A DNA stretch of 64,000 nt from Rhodococcus sovatensis (GTDB taxonomy: Bacteria; Actinomycetota; Actinomycetes; Mycobacteriales; Mycobacteriaceae). The position numbers were made by a program, and so were the translations under genes. Positions 1 through 7,456 of this stretch are shown piece after piece. The DNA is taken from positions 5,704,001 to 5,768,000 of the forward strand of contig NZ_CP147846.1 in the NCBI RefSeq assembly GCF_037327425.1, read 5' to 3'. The first letter of the stretch is position 1, and the number at the start of each line of letters is the position of its first letter. The notes under the pieces are model-generated. The model searched no databases and was not told the DNA's origin. It worked only from the letters and a program-made list of their open reading frames with translations.

Positions 1-270
1 CAGGTAGCCGAACGTAGCGAGGGGGTCCCAGTAGGTGCCACCGCGCACCGCGGCTGCATCGGCCGGTACGGCAATGTGCTCGCTGCAGGTGATGTGGTGA
101 TAGCCGAGTTCGTCGGCGGTCCGCGCTATTTGCGCGACATCCTCGATCTCGGCGGCGCTCTCCCAGTCGGAGCGCATCCTGGGGTGCTGGATCAGCACTG
201 GAGTGACAATCCCCAGACGCATCGAGGCCGGACGCGCGGCATCGATCGGGTGGCGACGATCGGGGCTCAC
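1..270 (-). CDS. LLM-class (F420-dependent-type) oxidoreductase, N-terminal part
   Basis: The first 90 codons of a luciferase-like monooxygenase/F420-dependent oxidoreductase; the rest lies beyond the window edge. The N-terminal beta strand MRLGIVTPVLIQHP, a helix ending in ARTADELGYHHI and the strand ITCSEHIAVP follow the order expected at the start of the LLM TIM barrel. The start is taken as the GTG at 270, which overlaps the ene-reductase stop by four bases (GTGA), so translation is probably coupled. An internal ATG at 222 is the alternative. It is the most distal visible member of the operon running down from 1894. The cofactor (F420 or FMN) cannot be decided from this fragment. Confidence 0.75.
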   Translation of the reverse strand, partial: MSPDRRHPIDAARPASMRLGIVTPVLIQHPRMRSDWESAAEIEDVAQIARTADELGYHHITCSEHIAVPADAAAVRGGTYWDPLATFGYL

Positions 271-1376
271 GTCGCCGCACATTCGAATGTCGGATAGTCG
301 GTGTATCCGGCCGCGCCGCCTCCGTACATGGTGCTCTGGTCTGCCGTGGCGAGGGGCCAGCCGGCTCGGAGGCGGTGAACGAGGTCAGGATTGGCGATGA
401 ACGGTTGGCCGAACGCAGCGAGGTCGATCAGTCCGTCGTCGATCAACTGCTGGGCCGATCCTTCGGTCAGTCCGCCTGCGAGGATCAAGGTGATCGGGCA
501 GCGCGCGCGAAAGTTGCGAAGAAACTGTTCTGACACCGCGCGGTCGCCGTCGGGAAAGTTGTCGTTGAGGTGAACGTACGCAAGCTTTCGCCCTGCGAAT
601 TCTGTTGCCAAGTACAGGTACGTCTCGGTGGCCTCGCCGTACGGCGGCATGTCGAACAGTTGGCTGTACGGAGAGAGCCTGACGCCGACGCGATCGGATC
701 CGATCGCGTCGATCAGGGCGTCCAGTGTCTGCAGCAGAAACCGTGCGCGGCTCTCGATGGAACCGCCGTAACGATCGGTTCTGGTGTTGGTTGCAGGGTT
801 GAGGAATTGCTCGAACAGGTATCCGTTCGCTCCGTGAAGTTCGACGCCGTCGAACCCAGCGTCGACGGCATTGCCTGCCGCCCTGACGAAGTCGAGGGTG
901 ACTCGGTCGACTTCCTCGGTCGAGAGGGCACGTGGCGGGGTGACATCGACGAATCCGATGGTGCCGTCCTCGGTGAATGCGAACGTCTTTCCCTGAGGTC
1001 CCCGCGCCGGGGCACAGCTCGCGCTGACCGGCGGCCGGCGGTCGGGCTGGAGGGAGGTGTGCGACATCCGGCCGACGTGCCACAGTTGAGCGAAGATCCG
1101 CCCGCCTGCACCGTGTACGGCCTCGGTCACTCCTCGCCAACCGGCGACCTGCTCGGCAGACCAGATTCCAGGGACGGACGCGTACCCTTGCGCCTCGGGC
1201 GAGATCGGGGTGCCTTCGGTGACCATCAGGCCGGCTGTCGCGCGCTGCCGGTAGTACTCGGCGGTATCGACTCCGGCGATGCAGTCGGCCCGCCTGGCGC
1301 GAGTCATCGGTGCCATCACGACCCGATTCGACAACACTGTTTCGCCGATCCTGTGACTGTCGAACAAGCTGGTCAT
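267..1376 (-). CDS. Old yellow enzyme family NADH:flavin oxidoreductase / ene-reductase
   Basis: A 369-residue FMN-dependent alkene reductase of the OYE/NemA type, predicted to reduce the C=C bond of an enone or similar activated alkene. The N-terminal SNRVVMAPMTRAR segment, the QLWHVGRMSH segment, the substrate-binding pair in ELHGANGYLFEQFLNP and a late FMN-phosphate strand LILAGGLT are all family hallmarks. It starts at ATG 1376, overlaps the SRPBCC stop by four bases, and overlaps the next gene in the same way. In this setting it could remove unsaturation from a cyclic enone before or after ring oxygenation; that role is inferred. Confidence 0.9.
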   Translation of the reverse strand: MTSLFDSHRIGETVLSNRVVMAPMTRARRADCIAGVDTAEYYRQRATAGLMVTEGTPISPEAQGYASVPGIWSAEQVAGWRGVTEAVHGAGGRIFAQLWHVGRMSHTSLQPDRRPPVSASCAPARGPQGKTFAFTEDGTIGFVDVTPPRALSTEEVDRVTLDFVRAAGNAVDAGFDGVELHGANGYLFEQFLNPATNTRTDRYGGSIESRARFLLQTLDALIDAIGSDRVGVRLSPYSQLFDMPPYGEATETYLYLATEFAGRKLAYVHLNDNFPDGDRAVSEQFLRNFRARCPITLILAGGLTEGSAQQLIDDGLIDLAAFGQPFIANPDLVHRLRAGWPLATADQSTMYGGGAAGYTDYPTFECAAT

Positions 1377-1894
1377 CGAGACACTTCCTTCGGTATGGAT
1401 CCCCGTCGATACTCGGCGAAGATGGCTTCGCTCCGGCTTTTCAAGGCAACAGCAGTGTCATCGAATGCGCGCTTGACCCAGCTTCCGTTCTCGGCCATAA
1501 TCTCGTGGGAGATTTCGCCGAGGAAGGCATCCGTCGAGTAGTAACGGCAACGGCTCTCGGCGACACGTTCGATGATCTGGTCACGGCGGGCAGCGTTCGG
1601 TGTATCCGCTGTAGCAAGTAGTTCCCAGGACAGCAGGCGCTCGGGGACGAAGGCGCAGACGTACTCGGTGTTGGTAAACGTTCCGTCGGTGCCTGCGTAG
1701 TTCTTCAGCGTCATCTCGACGGGCGCACCGAGTTTCAGGGTCGACTCTGCGGCAATACAAAACGGGTTCCATGTGTGGTAGTTCGGTAGGTCGACCAGGA
1801 CGTTCCATACGACCGAAGCAGGAGCATCGATGTCGACCGTGATGGATCGAACCAGAGTGGCAATATCGTATGCGGGGATGGATAATTCAGACAT
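1373..1894 (-). CDS. SRPBCC-family (polyketide cyclase/START-like) protein
   Basis: A 173-residue protein with the START/Bet v1-like helix-grip signature: SITVDIDAPASVVWNVLVDL near the N terminus, then LPNYHTWNPF. The family binds hydrophobic ligands, and some members are cyclases or dehydrases; no catalytic residue can be assigned here. The ATG at 1894 has a strong GGAGG ribosome-binding site about four bases upstream. It is the first gene of an operon with the ene-reductase and the LLM oxidoreductase, all joined by 4-base overlaps. The specific function is unknown. Confidence 0.75.
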   Translation of the reverse strand: MSELSIPAYDIATLVRSITVDIDAPASVVWNVLVDLPNYHTWNPFCIAAESTLKLGAPVEMTLKNYAGTDGTFTNTEYVCAFVPERLLSWELLATADTPNAARRDQIIERVAESRCRYYSTDAFLGEISHEIMAENGSWVKRAFDDTAVALKSRSEAIFAEYRRGSIPKEVSR

Positions 1895-1903
1895 CGAACC
1901 TCC

Positions 1904-1949
1904 GTAGGCAGGCGACCGTGACGACCGACTGGGCCTCGGTAGGCAGGCG
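1904..1949. repeat. Direct repeat GTAGGCAGGCG, two copies
   Basis: The 11-base word GTAGGCAGGCG occurs at 1904-1914 and again at 1939-1949, 35 bases apart, directly upstream of the SRPBCC gene start (1894, minus strand). The 221-base gap between 1894 and 2116 contains no credible gene. Two in-phase repeats upstream of an operon are compatible with an activator site, but the first copy touches the ribosome-binding site, so this is only suggestive. Confidence 0.4.
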
Positions 1950-2115
1950 GTACCGGTGTCGATCGCTCGGTGCAGCCGACGCTAGTCGACTGCGCCGAAT
2001 GCAGAAGCGAGAGTTCCGCTCCACGGAACGTCCAAAGCGGGCATCAATGCCATCGCACGCCATATTTCGAGTCGGTGGGGCAAGGAGGGAGTCCTGCTGC
2101 CGAGGTCGATTGGGA

Positions 2116-2853
2116 TCATGCCCTCATTCCACCGTCGATCACGAAATCCTGACCGGTGCTGTAGCTGCTGGCGTCGCTGATGAGAAAAGCCACGACGGCG
2201 CTGATCTCCTCGGGTCGTGCGGCGCGTGGTATCGGCAGGCTGGCCACGATGCCGCGGCCCTCGCGTGATTCCTGCGACAGCATGTCGGTGTCGACGGCAC
2301 CGGGGCACACGCCGTTCACCCTCACGCCGTGCGGCGCGAGATCTCGTGCTGCGGAACGGCTCATGCCGCGTACGGCGAATTTGGACGCCGAGTAGGCCGC
2401 GGAACTCGGCCACCCGGTGAGGCCGGCGACGGAGGCAATGTTCACCACGGAGCCCCCCGAGGGCATGTGCGGGACCACAGCCTGCATGCCGTGCATGGGT
2501 CCGTAGAAGTTGACACTCATGTGGGCCTCGAATGCCGTTGGGTCGGCGTCGAGAAATGGCGTGGGTCGGCAAATCCCGGCATTGTTGACGAGGCCGTCTA
2601 TTCGGCCGTGCACCGCGACCGCGTGCTCGACGACATGCCGCCAGGCGTCCGGGTCGGTCACATCATGGGCGTGCGCGGTGTGCTCGGACCCCAACTCCTC
2701 GGCCACGACGCGCACGGCAGATTCGACGAGGTCGGTGAGCACCAGGACGGCACCGGAGTCTGCGAGCATCCGTGCGTGAGCACGGCCGAGGCCACCGGAC
2801 GCGCCGGTGACCAGCACAACTTTTCCGGACAGGTCGAAGACGTTCTGCGTCAC
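2116..2853 (-). CDS. SDR family oxidoreductase (classical)
   Basis: A 245-residue NAD(P)-dependent short-chain dehydrogenase. It has the TGASGGLG cofactor loop, the NNAG structural motif, the catalytic serine in VVNIASVAG, the YSASK active-site Tyr-Lys pair, and a VNGVCPG/GAVDTD C-terminal segment. It starts at GTG 2853, overlapping the flavin reductase stop by four bases, so the two are co-translated. Probably oxidises an alcohol intermediate to the ketone, or the reverse. Substrate unknown. Confidence 0.9.
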   Translation of the reverse strand: MTQNVFDLSGKVVLVTGASGGLGRAHARMLADSGAVLVLTDLVESAVRVVAEELGSEHTAHAHDVTDPDAWRHVVEHAVAVHGRIDGLVNNAGICRPTPFLDADPTAFEAHMSVNFYGPMHGMQAVVPHMPSGGSVVNIASVAGLTGWPSSAAYSASKFAVRGMSRSAARDLAPHGVRVNGVCPGAVDTDMLSQESREGRGIVASLPIPRAARPEEISAVVAFLISDASSYSTGQDFVIDGGMRA

Positions 2854-4073
2854 TTCTGTGCTCCTGTCATCGGTGCCAGTTCGGTCGAGATCGACGAAGC
2901 GGCGAGGCGTCGGCTGACCTCGTCTGCGACGGAGACGAGGGTCCGCGCCCAGCTCTCCACCTGGTCCGGAGACACTCCGTTCGGCATGCCGAACAGCGCC
3001 AGTACCAACACTGTTCGTCCGGCGTCGTCTACGACGGGAGCCGCGAGAATTCTCACGTTGTTCTCGGCATCGACCTCATTGGGTTCGTAGTACGGCGTCA
3101 GCTCGTCGACCACTGCCCCGATCTTTCGGTCCAGATCCGGTGTCGGCGCGACTCGCGAGTACTGGGTCACTTGGTCCCAAACCCGGTCGTGGTGTGGGGC
3201 CTTCAGACCGATCGACCAACCCCGTGTCCGTACGGTCGCGAGCATGTCGACGTACGTTCGGCGCTCGTCGTCGGACGCTGGCTTGCGGGCATATCTGCTC
3301 CAGCGTCGGGCCGCGGCATCGATGTCGTCCTCGTCGCAGAACAGTGCGCCGTAGGGCGGTGTGAACGGCATTCGGTGCCCGATGTGGGTGCGCACCGACG
3401 TCCCACCTGCACCCGCGCCCGCGACGACAACGAGGTCTCCGTCGACAACCGCCTGTGCGTAGCAGGCCAAGTTCAGTTCGGCTGCAAGCTGTTCCATCGG
3501 GGCGCGCGCAAGATCGGCGACTTGTAGCTGCTTTCGGAGGTCGGTGGAGTATCCGGCTACGAGTGAGCGTGCATCGAACCCACCGTATCCGCCACGGAGA
3601 AACAGCATCGGGGTCGCTTCGGCCCCGGCACCGAGTGCACCGACGCGGCCGATCACGATGTCGTGATCGCCTGCGGACACCACGTCGTCCACCTCGCAAT
3701 CGATCCACGCCACCGCACCGGCCAGGATCGGCGACCCGGACGGTGCCGGACTCCAGTCGACCCCCGCGTACTTGTCGACCCCGCGCATCGAGAACTGCCG
3801 ACACAGTCCTTCCTGCTCGACGGACAACACGTTGACGCAGAAGTGCTTTCGTTGCGCGAGCCGCGTGTAGCTAGTCGACGTGCGAGCCGGCAGGTAGGCG
3901 ACAAGCGGCGGATCGAGCGACACCGAGGTGAACGAGCCGACCACCATTCCGAGGGGTTCGTCTCCGTCGATGGCCGTCACGATCACGACACCCGTCGGGA
4001 ACCGCCCGAGGGTTTCTCGGAAGTGCGTCGAATCGACCTCGGGTGTCCGGCCGTCGGTATCGGTCCTTGCCAT
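2850..4073 (-). CDS. Flavin reductase domain fused to an IclR-effector-like domain
   Basis: A 407-residue two-domain protein. Residues about 15-165 match the flavin reductase-like (HpaC/HsaB) fold, with FRETLGRFPTGVVIVT, SFTSVSLDPPLVAY and a typical GDHDIVIGRV end. From about residue 180 the sequence (AELNLACYAQAVVDGDLVVV, then IGHRMPFTPPYGALF) resembles the ligand-binding half of IclR regulators but lacks their winged helix. ATG 4073 is preferred because GAAAGG lies about nine bases upstream. The reductase part could supply reduced flavin to a monooxygenase; the C-terminal domain may sense a substrate. No obvious two-component oxygenase sits next to it. Confidence 0.8.
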   Translation of the reverse strand: MARTDTDGRTPEVDSTHFRETLGRFPTGVVIVTAIDGDEPLGMVVGSFTSVSLDPPLVAYLPARTSTSYTRLAQRKHFCVNVLSVEQEGLCRQFSMRGVDKYAGVDWSPAPSGSPILAGAVAWIDCEVDDVVSAGDHDIVIGRVGALGAGAEATPMLFLRGGYGGFDARSLVAGYSTDLRKQLQVADLARAPMEQLAAELNLACYAQAVVDGDLVVVAGAGAGGTSVRTHIGHRMPFTPPYGALFCDEDDIDAAARRWSRYARKPASDDERRTYVDMLATVRTRGWSIGLKAPHHDRVWDQVTQYSRVAPTPDLDRKIGAVVDELTPYYEPNEVDAENNVRILAAPVVDDAGRTVLVLALFGMPNGVSPDQVESWARTLVSVADEVSRRLAASSISTELAPMTGAQK

Positions 4074-4176
4074 GTCGAGCGACCTTTCGTTGCCGTGACA
4101 CTGATCCCGGTCTATCGGACCAAGCATTTGCTTGTGTCTATCAGAGTACGTCCCTTTCGTCGATCCACGTCGGGCA

Positions 4177-4198
4177 GTCCACTTCGAAGGAAGTGGAC
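4177..4198. promoter_or_regulatory. Inverted repeat in the divergent promoter region
   Basis: GTCCACTT and AAGTGGAC form a perfect 8-base inverted repeat around a 6-base spacer, 93 bases upstream of the SDR start (4291) and 104 upstream of the flavin reductase start (4073). A second, smaller repeat TCCAC-CAC-GTGGA follows at about 4211. The TGGATCCA word used elsewhere in the island is absent, so a different regulator probably controls this divergent pair. Confidence 0.5.
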
Positions 4199-4290
4199 GG
4201 AGCTGGCGTTCCACCACGTGGACTATTGGCCGAAATGAGGTTGCAGGTGGCCTAGCGTCGGGCTTCGGATCGACACAGGGAGAGATTCAT

Positions 4291-5103
4291 ATGGACCGAC
4301 TGTCAGGGAAGGTCGCATTCATCACCGGCGCGGCTCGTGGTCAAGGTCGAGCACACGCTCTTCGGTTGGCGAGTGAGGGTGCAGACCTTGTCTTGTCCGA
4401 TATCTGTGGACCGGTGAACGCGAGCGGAATCCGTGCCGCCGAGCCGGAGGACCTGCAGGAGACCGTTCGAGAAGTGGCGGCCCTGGGAATGGGCACTCGT
4501 GTTCTCGATCGAATCGTAGACGTCAGAGATCTCGATGGACTCCAATCGCTCGCGGACGACGCGGTGGCCGAACTCGGACGACTCGATGTGGTGATCGCGA
4601 ACGCCGGCATCTTGAACTGGGGCGAGTTCGTCGATATAACGTCGCAGATGTGGCAGGACGTTATCGATGTCAATCTCACCGGGGTGTTCAATACGTGCAA
4701 AGCGACAGTGCCGCACCTCATCCGGCAGGGTGAAGGCGGTTCTGTCATTCTGATCAGCTCCGTCGCCGGACTCAAGGGCCAACCGCTGACGACGCCCTAT
4801 ACCGCGGCCAAGCACGGCGTTGTCGGTATCGCCCGCGGTCTGGCGAATGAGCTGGCGCAATACAGTATTCGAGTCAACACCGTGCACCCTGCCGGTGTCA
4901 CCACCCCGATGACCGATGTCCCGGAATTCATGGAACTCATCGGTGCCCACCCGCTGCTCGGGCCGACATATATGCCCTCGCTACCGCACACCCTTATGCC
5001 GCCGGAGGATGTCTCGGCGACGATCGCGTATCTTGCAAGCGATGATTCGCGCATGGTCACCGGGTCTGCGCTCAGGGTGGACATGGGGACCCTGAACCGT
5101 TAG
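4291..5103 (+). CDS. Mycofactocin-coupled-type SDR oxidoreductase
   Basis: A 270-residue SDR with TGAARGQGRAHA as its nucleotide loop, an extra insert after the second strand (about residues 33-60, beginning DICGPVNASG), NAG, SSVAG and the YTAAKHG catalytic segment. The insert and the RGQGRAHA loop are marks of the actinobacterial SDR subfamily whose nicotinamide cofactor is not exchanged and which is re-oxidised through mycofactocin. ATG 4291 has GGGAGA upstream; longer in-frame extensions lack homology. Transcribed divergently from the flavin reductase gene. Probably an alcohol dehydrogenase of the pathway. Confidence 0.88.
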   Translation: MDRLSGKVAFITGAARGQGRAHALRLASEGADLVLSDICGPVNASGIRAAEPEDLQETVREVAALGMGTRVLDRIVDVRDLDGLQSLADDAVAELGRLDVVIANAGILNWGEFVDITSQMWQDVIDVNLTGVFNTCKATVPHLIRQGEGGSVILISSVAGLKGQPLTTPYTAAKHGVVGIARGLANELAQYSIRVNTVHPAGVTTPMTDVPEFMELIGAHPLLGPTYMPSLPHTLMPPEDVSATIAYLASDDSRMVTGSALRVDMGTLNR

Positions 5104-5130
5104 CGGCGTTTCGAGGACGTCCAGCGGCCT

Positions 5131-5159
5131 CACCCCACCGTCGCTGTGACGGTGGAGTG
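5131..5159. terminator. Hairpin terminator between convergent genes
   Basis: CCACCGTC-GCTGT-GACGGTGG forms a perfect 8-base stem with a 5-base loop, extended by an outer CAC/GTG pair past one mismatch. It lies between the converging SDR (ends 5103) and MarR-type gene (ends 5313). No long T-tract follows, as is usual in high-GC actinobacteria. The rest of the gap (5160-5312) shows only short degenerate CCACGATC repeats. Confidence 0.65.
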
Positions 5160-5312
5160 GGCGTCCCGGTCAGTGAGTTCCCCTCGGCGTCGACGTTCGG
5201 CAAGGCACGATCTCGACCACGATCGCCACGACCACGATCACCTGCGATAGGCGTCCTGCCGGATCCAACCAGCGGTGCAGCGAGTTCGTCATGCGTGGAA
5301 CGTGGTTGCCGG

Positions 5313-6371
5313 TCACAGGTACCGCCGCGCAGCAGTGTCCGCATCGACCAGCAGTTCCCGTAGGTACGTGTCGGTCAGTTCGGCGTAGCGAGAAAATGTC
5401 GGAGTGGGGACATCGGCGTATACGGCCACCAGGTCGGTCAGTCGGGACGACCGGATGTGCTCGATGGTCTTTGCGCCTTTCTCGGTGCTCGTCAGCGACC
5501 GCACGCGTCGATCACGATCGGGCGTGCGGCGAATGAGATGGTCGGTTTCGAGTGTGAGCACCGCTCGTGACACTGCCGATTGCGCGCGGTCGAGCCTTTC
5601 GGTGACCTGTCCGACGGTGGTCGGAGCCAGTGCGTGAATATCGTTGAGCACCAGGTATTCCAACTCGGTCAACGGCACTCCGGCCGAGCGAAGTGCCGAA
5701 TCGAAATGAGCTCGGCCGACCAGATCGACCAGCGCGACGATCGCATCGAGGCACCGGTCCACCGCGGTGCGAGTAGGCGACGTGCGAACCGCGATGCGGG
5801 TCGCTCGGTCTCGAAGCAGCGGCTCGGACGAACCCTGCCGAACGAGGAATGGCTCCAGTCGTTCGACCGTGGTGGTGAGGAACTCCTCGAAAGTCTCCAC
5901 CTCCTCGACCTGCCACGTGTCCAGAGGCTGCCTCATCTGCTCCTGATACGAGGCGTTCCAGGATCGGAGGGCGTCGAGTCCGTACTCTGTCAGGGCGATA
6001 TCCACCGAACGTCGATCGTCGACCGACCGTGTTTTTTGGACCAGACCGGCCGCACGCAGCGCGGCGATCTGGCGACTGACCTGGGTCAGGTCGACATCGA
6101 GCACGGTGGCCAGCGCGCCGACGGAATGGGCGCCGTCGGTCAACGCGTCGATCGTATCGATACCCATCCGAGACAGGGAAATGCCGGTCGCTGCGCGAAA
6201 GCGGCGCCGGGTGGCGTCGGAGTTCCCGGAAAACGCAATGAGGTCGACGAACGTCAGTATCGGTCGGACGACCTCGAGGTCGGGTCGGGAAATCTGATCG
6301 CTCACCGATCGGACGATACCCACTTGCCGGCGTGGGTCTCGCGCGACGGAATCGAGAAGTGGTTCGATCAC
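5313..6371 (-). CDS. Tandem MarR-family regulator (two winged-helix domains)
   Basis: A 352-residue regulator with two complete MarR-like domains in one chain. In the first, SVGALATVLDVDLTQVSRQI leads to AGLVQKTRSVDDRRSVDIAL. In the second, TVGQVTERLDRAQSAVSRAV leads to DHLIRRTPDRDRRVRSLTS. Each has the recognition helix and the DxRR wing typical of the family. Ordinary MarR proteins have about 150 residues and dimerise; this one looks like a covalent dimer. The GTG at 6371 overlaps the esterase stop by four bases and is chosen over an ATG at 6416. It is co-transcribed with the esterase, so it may respond to a pathway intermediate. Confidence 0.85.
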   Translation of the reverse strand: MIEPLLDSVARDPRRQVGIVRSVSDQISRPDLEVVRPILTFVDLIAFSGNSDATRRRFRAATGISLSRMGIDTIDALTDGAHSVGALATVLDVDLTQVSRQIAALRAAGLVQKTRSVDDRRSVDIALTEYGLDALRSWNASYQEQMRQPLDTWQVEEVETFEEFLTTTVERLEPFLVRQGSSEPLLRDRATRIAVRTSPTRTAVDRCLDAIVALVDLVGRAHFDSALRSAGVPLTELEYLVLNDIHALAPTTVGQVTERLDRAQSAVSRAVLTLETDHLIRRTPDRDRRVRSLTSTEKGAKTIEHIRSSRLTDLVAVYADVPTPTFSRYAELTDTYLRELLVDADTAARRYL

Positions 6372-7345
6372 CCATTCCCGGCGGCGGCGGCAAACCTCGC
6401 CCGTGCGAGTCCGCACACCTCAGCCATCGCTGTTCGTGCCCGTGCCACTGTCGCCGTCTGCATGAAGAAGCCGTGTGCGACACCTGGATACCGCATGATG
6501 GCCGTCGGGTTCCCGGCCTCCTGTAGGCGTCTGCCGTACTCCTCGACTCCGTCGCGCAACGGATCCGCGTGCGCCGAGACGACGATGGCAGGAGGTAGGG
6601 CGGACAGGTCGACTGCGGATGCCGGGGTGCCGTATTGGTCGTCGGCCGCGGGATCGTCGCCCAGATACAGGGACTTCATCCAGTCGATGTCCTCGGCTCG
6701 AAGCAGTGGGCTGTCGCCGAACGCTCGCATCGATGGGCGATCGCTGCGGCGCTCGAGGCCCGGATATACCAGCACCTGTTGCACGAGTGCCGGTCCACCC
6801 TCGTTCCGTGCACGCAGCGCAGTGGCCGCTGCCAGTCCGCCGCCCGCACTGTCTCCACCGACCCCGATCCGATGCGGCGAAAGTCCCCACTGCTCCGCAT
6901 TGAGGATTGCCCACTGCGTTGCCGCGTATGCCTCGTCGTTGGCAACCGGGTATCGAAACTCGGGTGCCAATCGGTAGTCGACGTTGATCACCACTGCCTC
7001 GGACGAGTGGGCGACTTCGCGGGCGAGTCGATCGAACGAGTCCAGCGATCCCATGATCATCCCGCCGCCGTGAAACCACACCAAGGCAGCTGCATCCGCC
7101 GTCGGCGCGCCGTGTGGCCGATAGATGCGTACCGGAATCGGCCCGTGAGGTCCGGCGATCTCGACCTCGTTCACCGACGCCATGTCCGGGCCCGGAGGCC
7201 GCTGCATCGATTCGATCATCTCTCGCACGGATTCCACACCCATCAGGTGCATCGCGGGCGCTTTGTGCTCGACCATGAGGTCGATGAGCGTCTGAACGTC
7301 AGGATCGTGTCGATAGTCCAAGGCAGAGCTCGGCTGTGGTGTCAC
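6368..7345 (-). CDS. Alpha/beta hydrolase, hormone-sensitive-lipase (esterase) family
   Basis: A 325-residue serine esterase. The oxyanion-hole motif HGGG (WFHGGGMIMGS), the nucleophile GDSAGGG, the acid in SAHADPLRDG and the histidine in GVAHGFF give a full HSL-type catalytic set. The GTG at 7345 is chosen because GGAGG lies six bases upstream; an ATG at 7414 has no such site and would overlap the regulatory region. In a pathway with a Baeyer-Villiger enzyme it is a good candidate for opening a lactone or cleaving an ester. Divergent from the acyl-CoA dehydrogenase at 7457. Confidence 0.88.
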   Translation of the reverse strand: MTPQPSSALDYRHDPDVQTLIDLMVEHKAPAMHLMGVESVREMIESMQRPPGPDMASVNEVEIAGPHGPIPVRIYRPHGAPTADAAALVWFHGGGMIMGSLDSFDRLAREVAHSSEAVVINVDYRLAPEFRYPVANDEAYAATQWAILNAEQWGLSPHRIGVGGDSAGGGLAAATALRARNEGGPALVQQVLVYPGLERRSDRPSMRAFGDSPLLRAEDIDWMKSLYLGDDPAADDQYGTPASAVDLSALPPAIVVSAHADPLRDGVEEYGRRLQEAGNPTAIMRYPGVAHGFFMQTATVARARTAMAEVCGLARARFAAAAGNG

Positions 7346-7403
7346 GTGCGGCCTCCAGTACAGGCAATGTCGTTCGAGTGGACCCACAGGAACGTATGAT
7401 GAA

Positions 7404-7420
7404 ATAGTATCCAATTTGGT
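7404..7420. promoter_or_regulatory. Operator-like site of the island regulon (TATCCAAT type)
   Basis: ATAGTATCCAATTTGGT lies in the 111-base gap between the divergent esterase (start 7345) and acyl-CoA dehydrogenase (start 7457). It contains the ATCCAAT half-site seen at six other promoters of this island and is positioned to control both directions. Confidence 0.6.
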
Positions 7421-7456
7421 TCAGCATTGTGCGAAACTGACTTCGGAAGGAACTTC

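Noticed and set aside
5160..5312. Short CCACGATC-like repeats after the terminator
   Set aside because: Irregular spacing and imperfect copies; no array, operator symmetry or gene can be supported.
5580..6977. 465-codon open frame on the plus strand across the MarR and esterase genes
   Set aside because: It spans two well-supported genes in antisense, has no domain, and its composition is that of a shadow frame.
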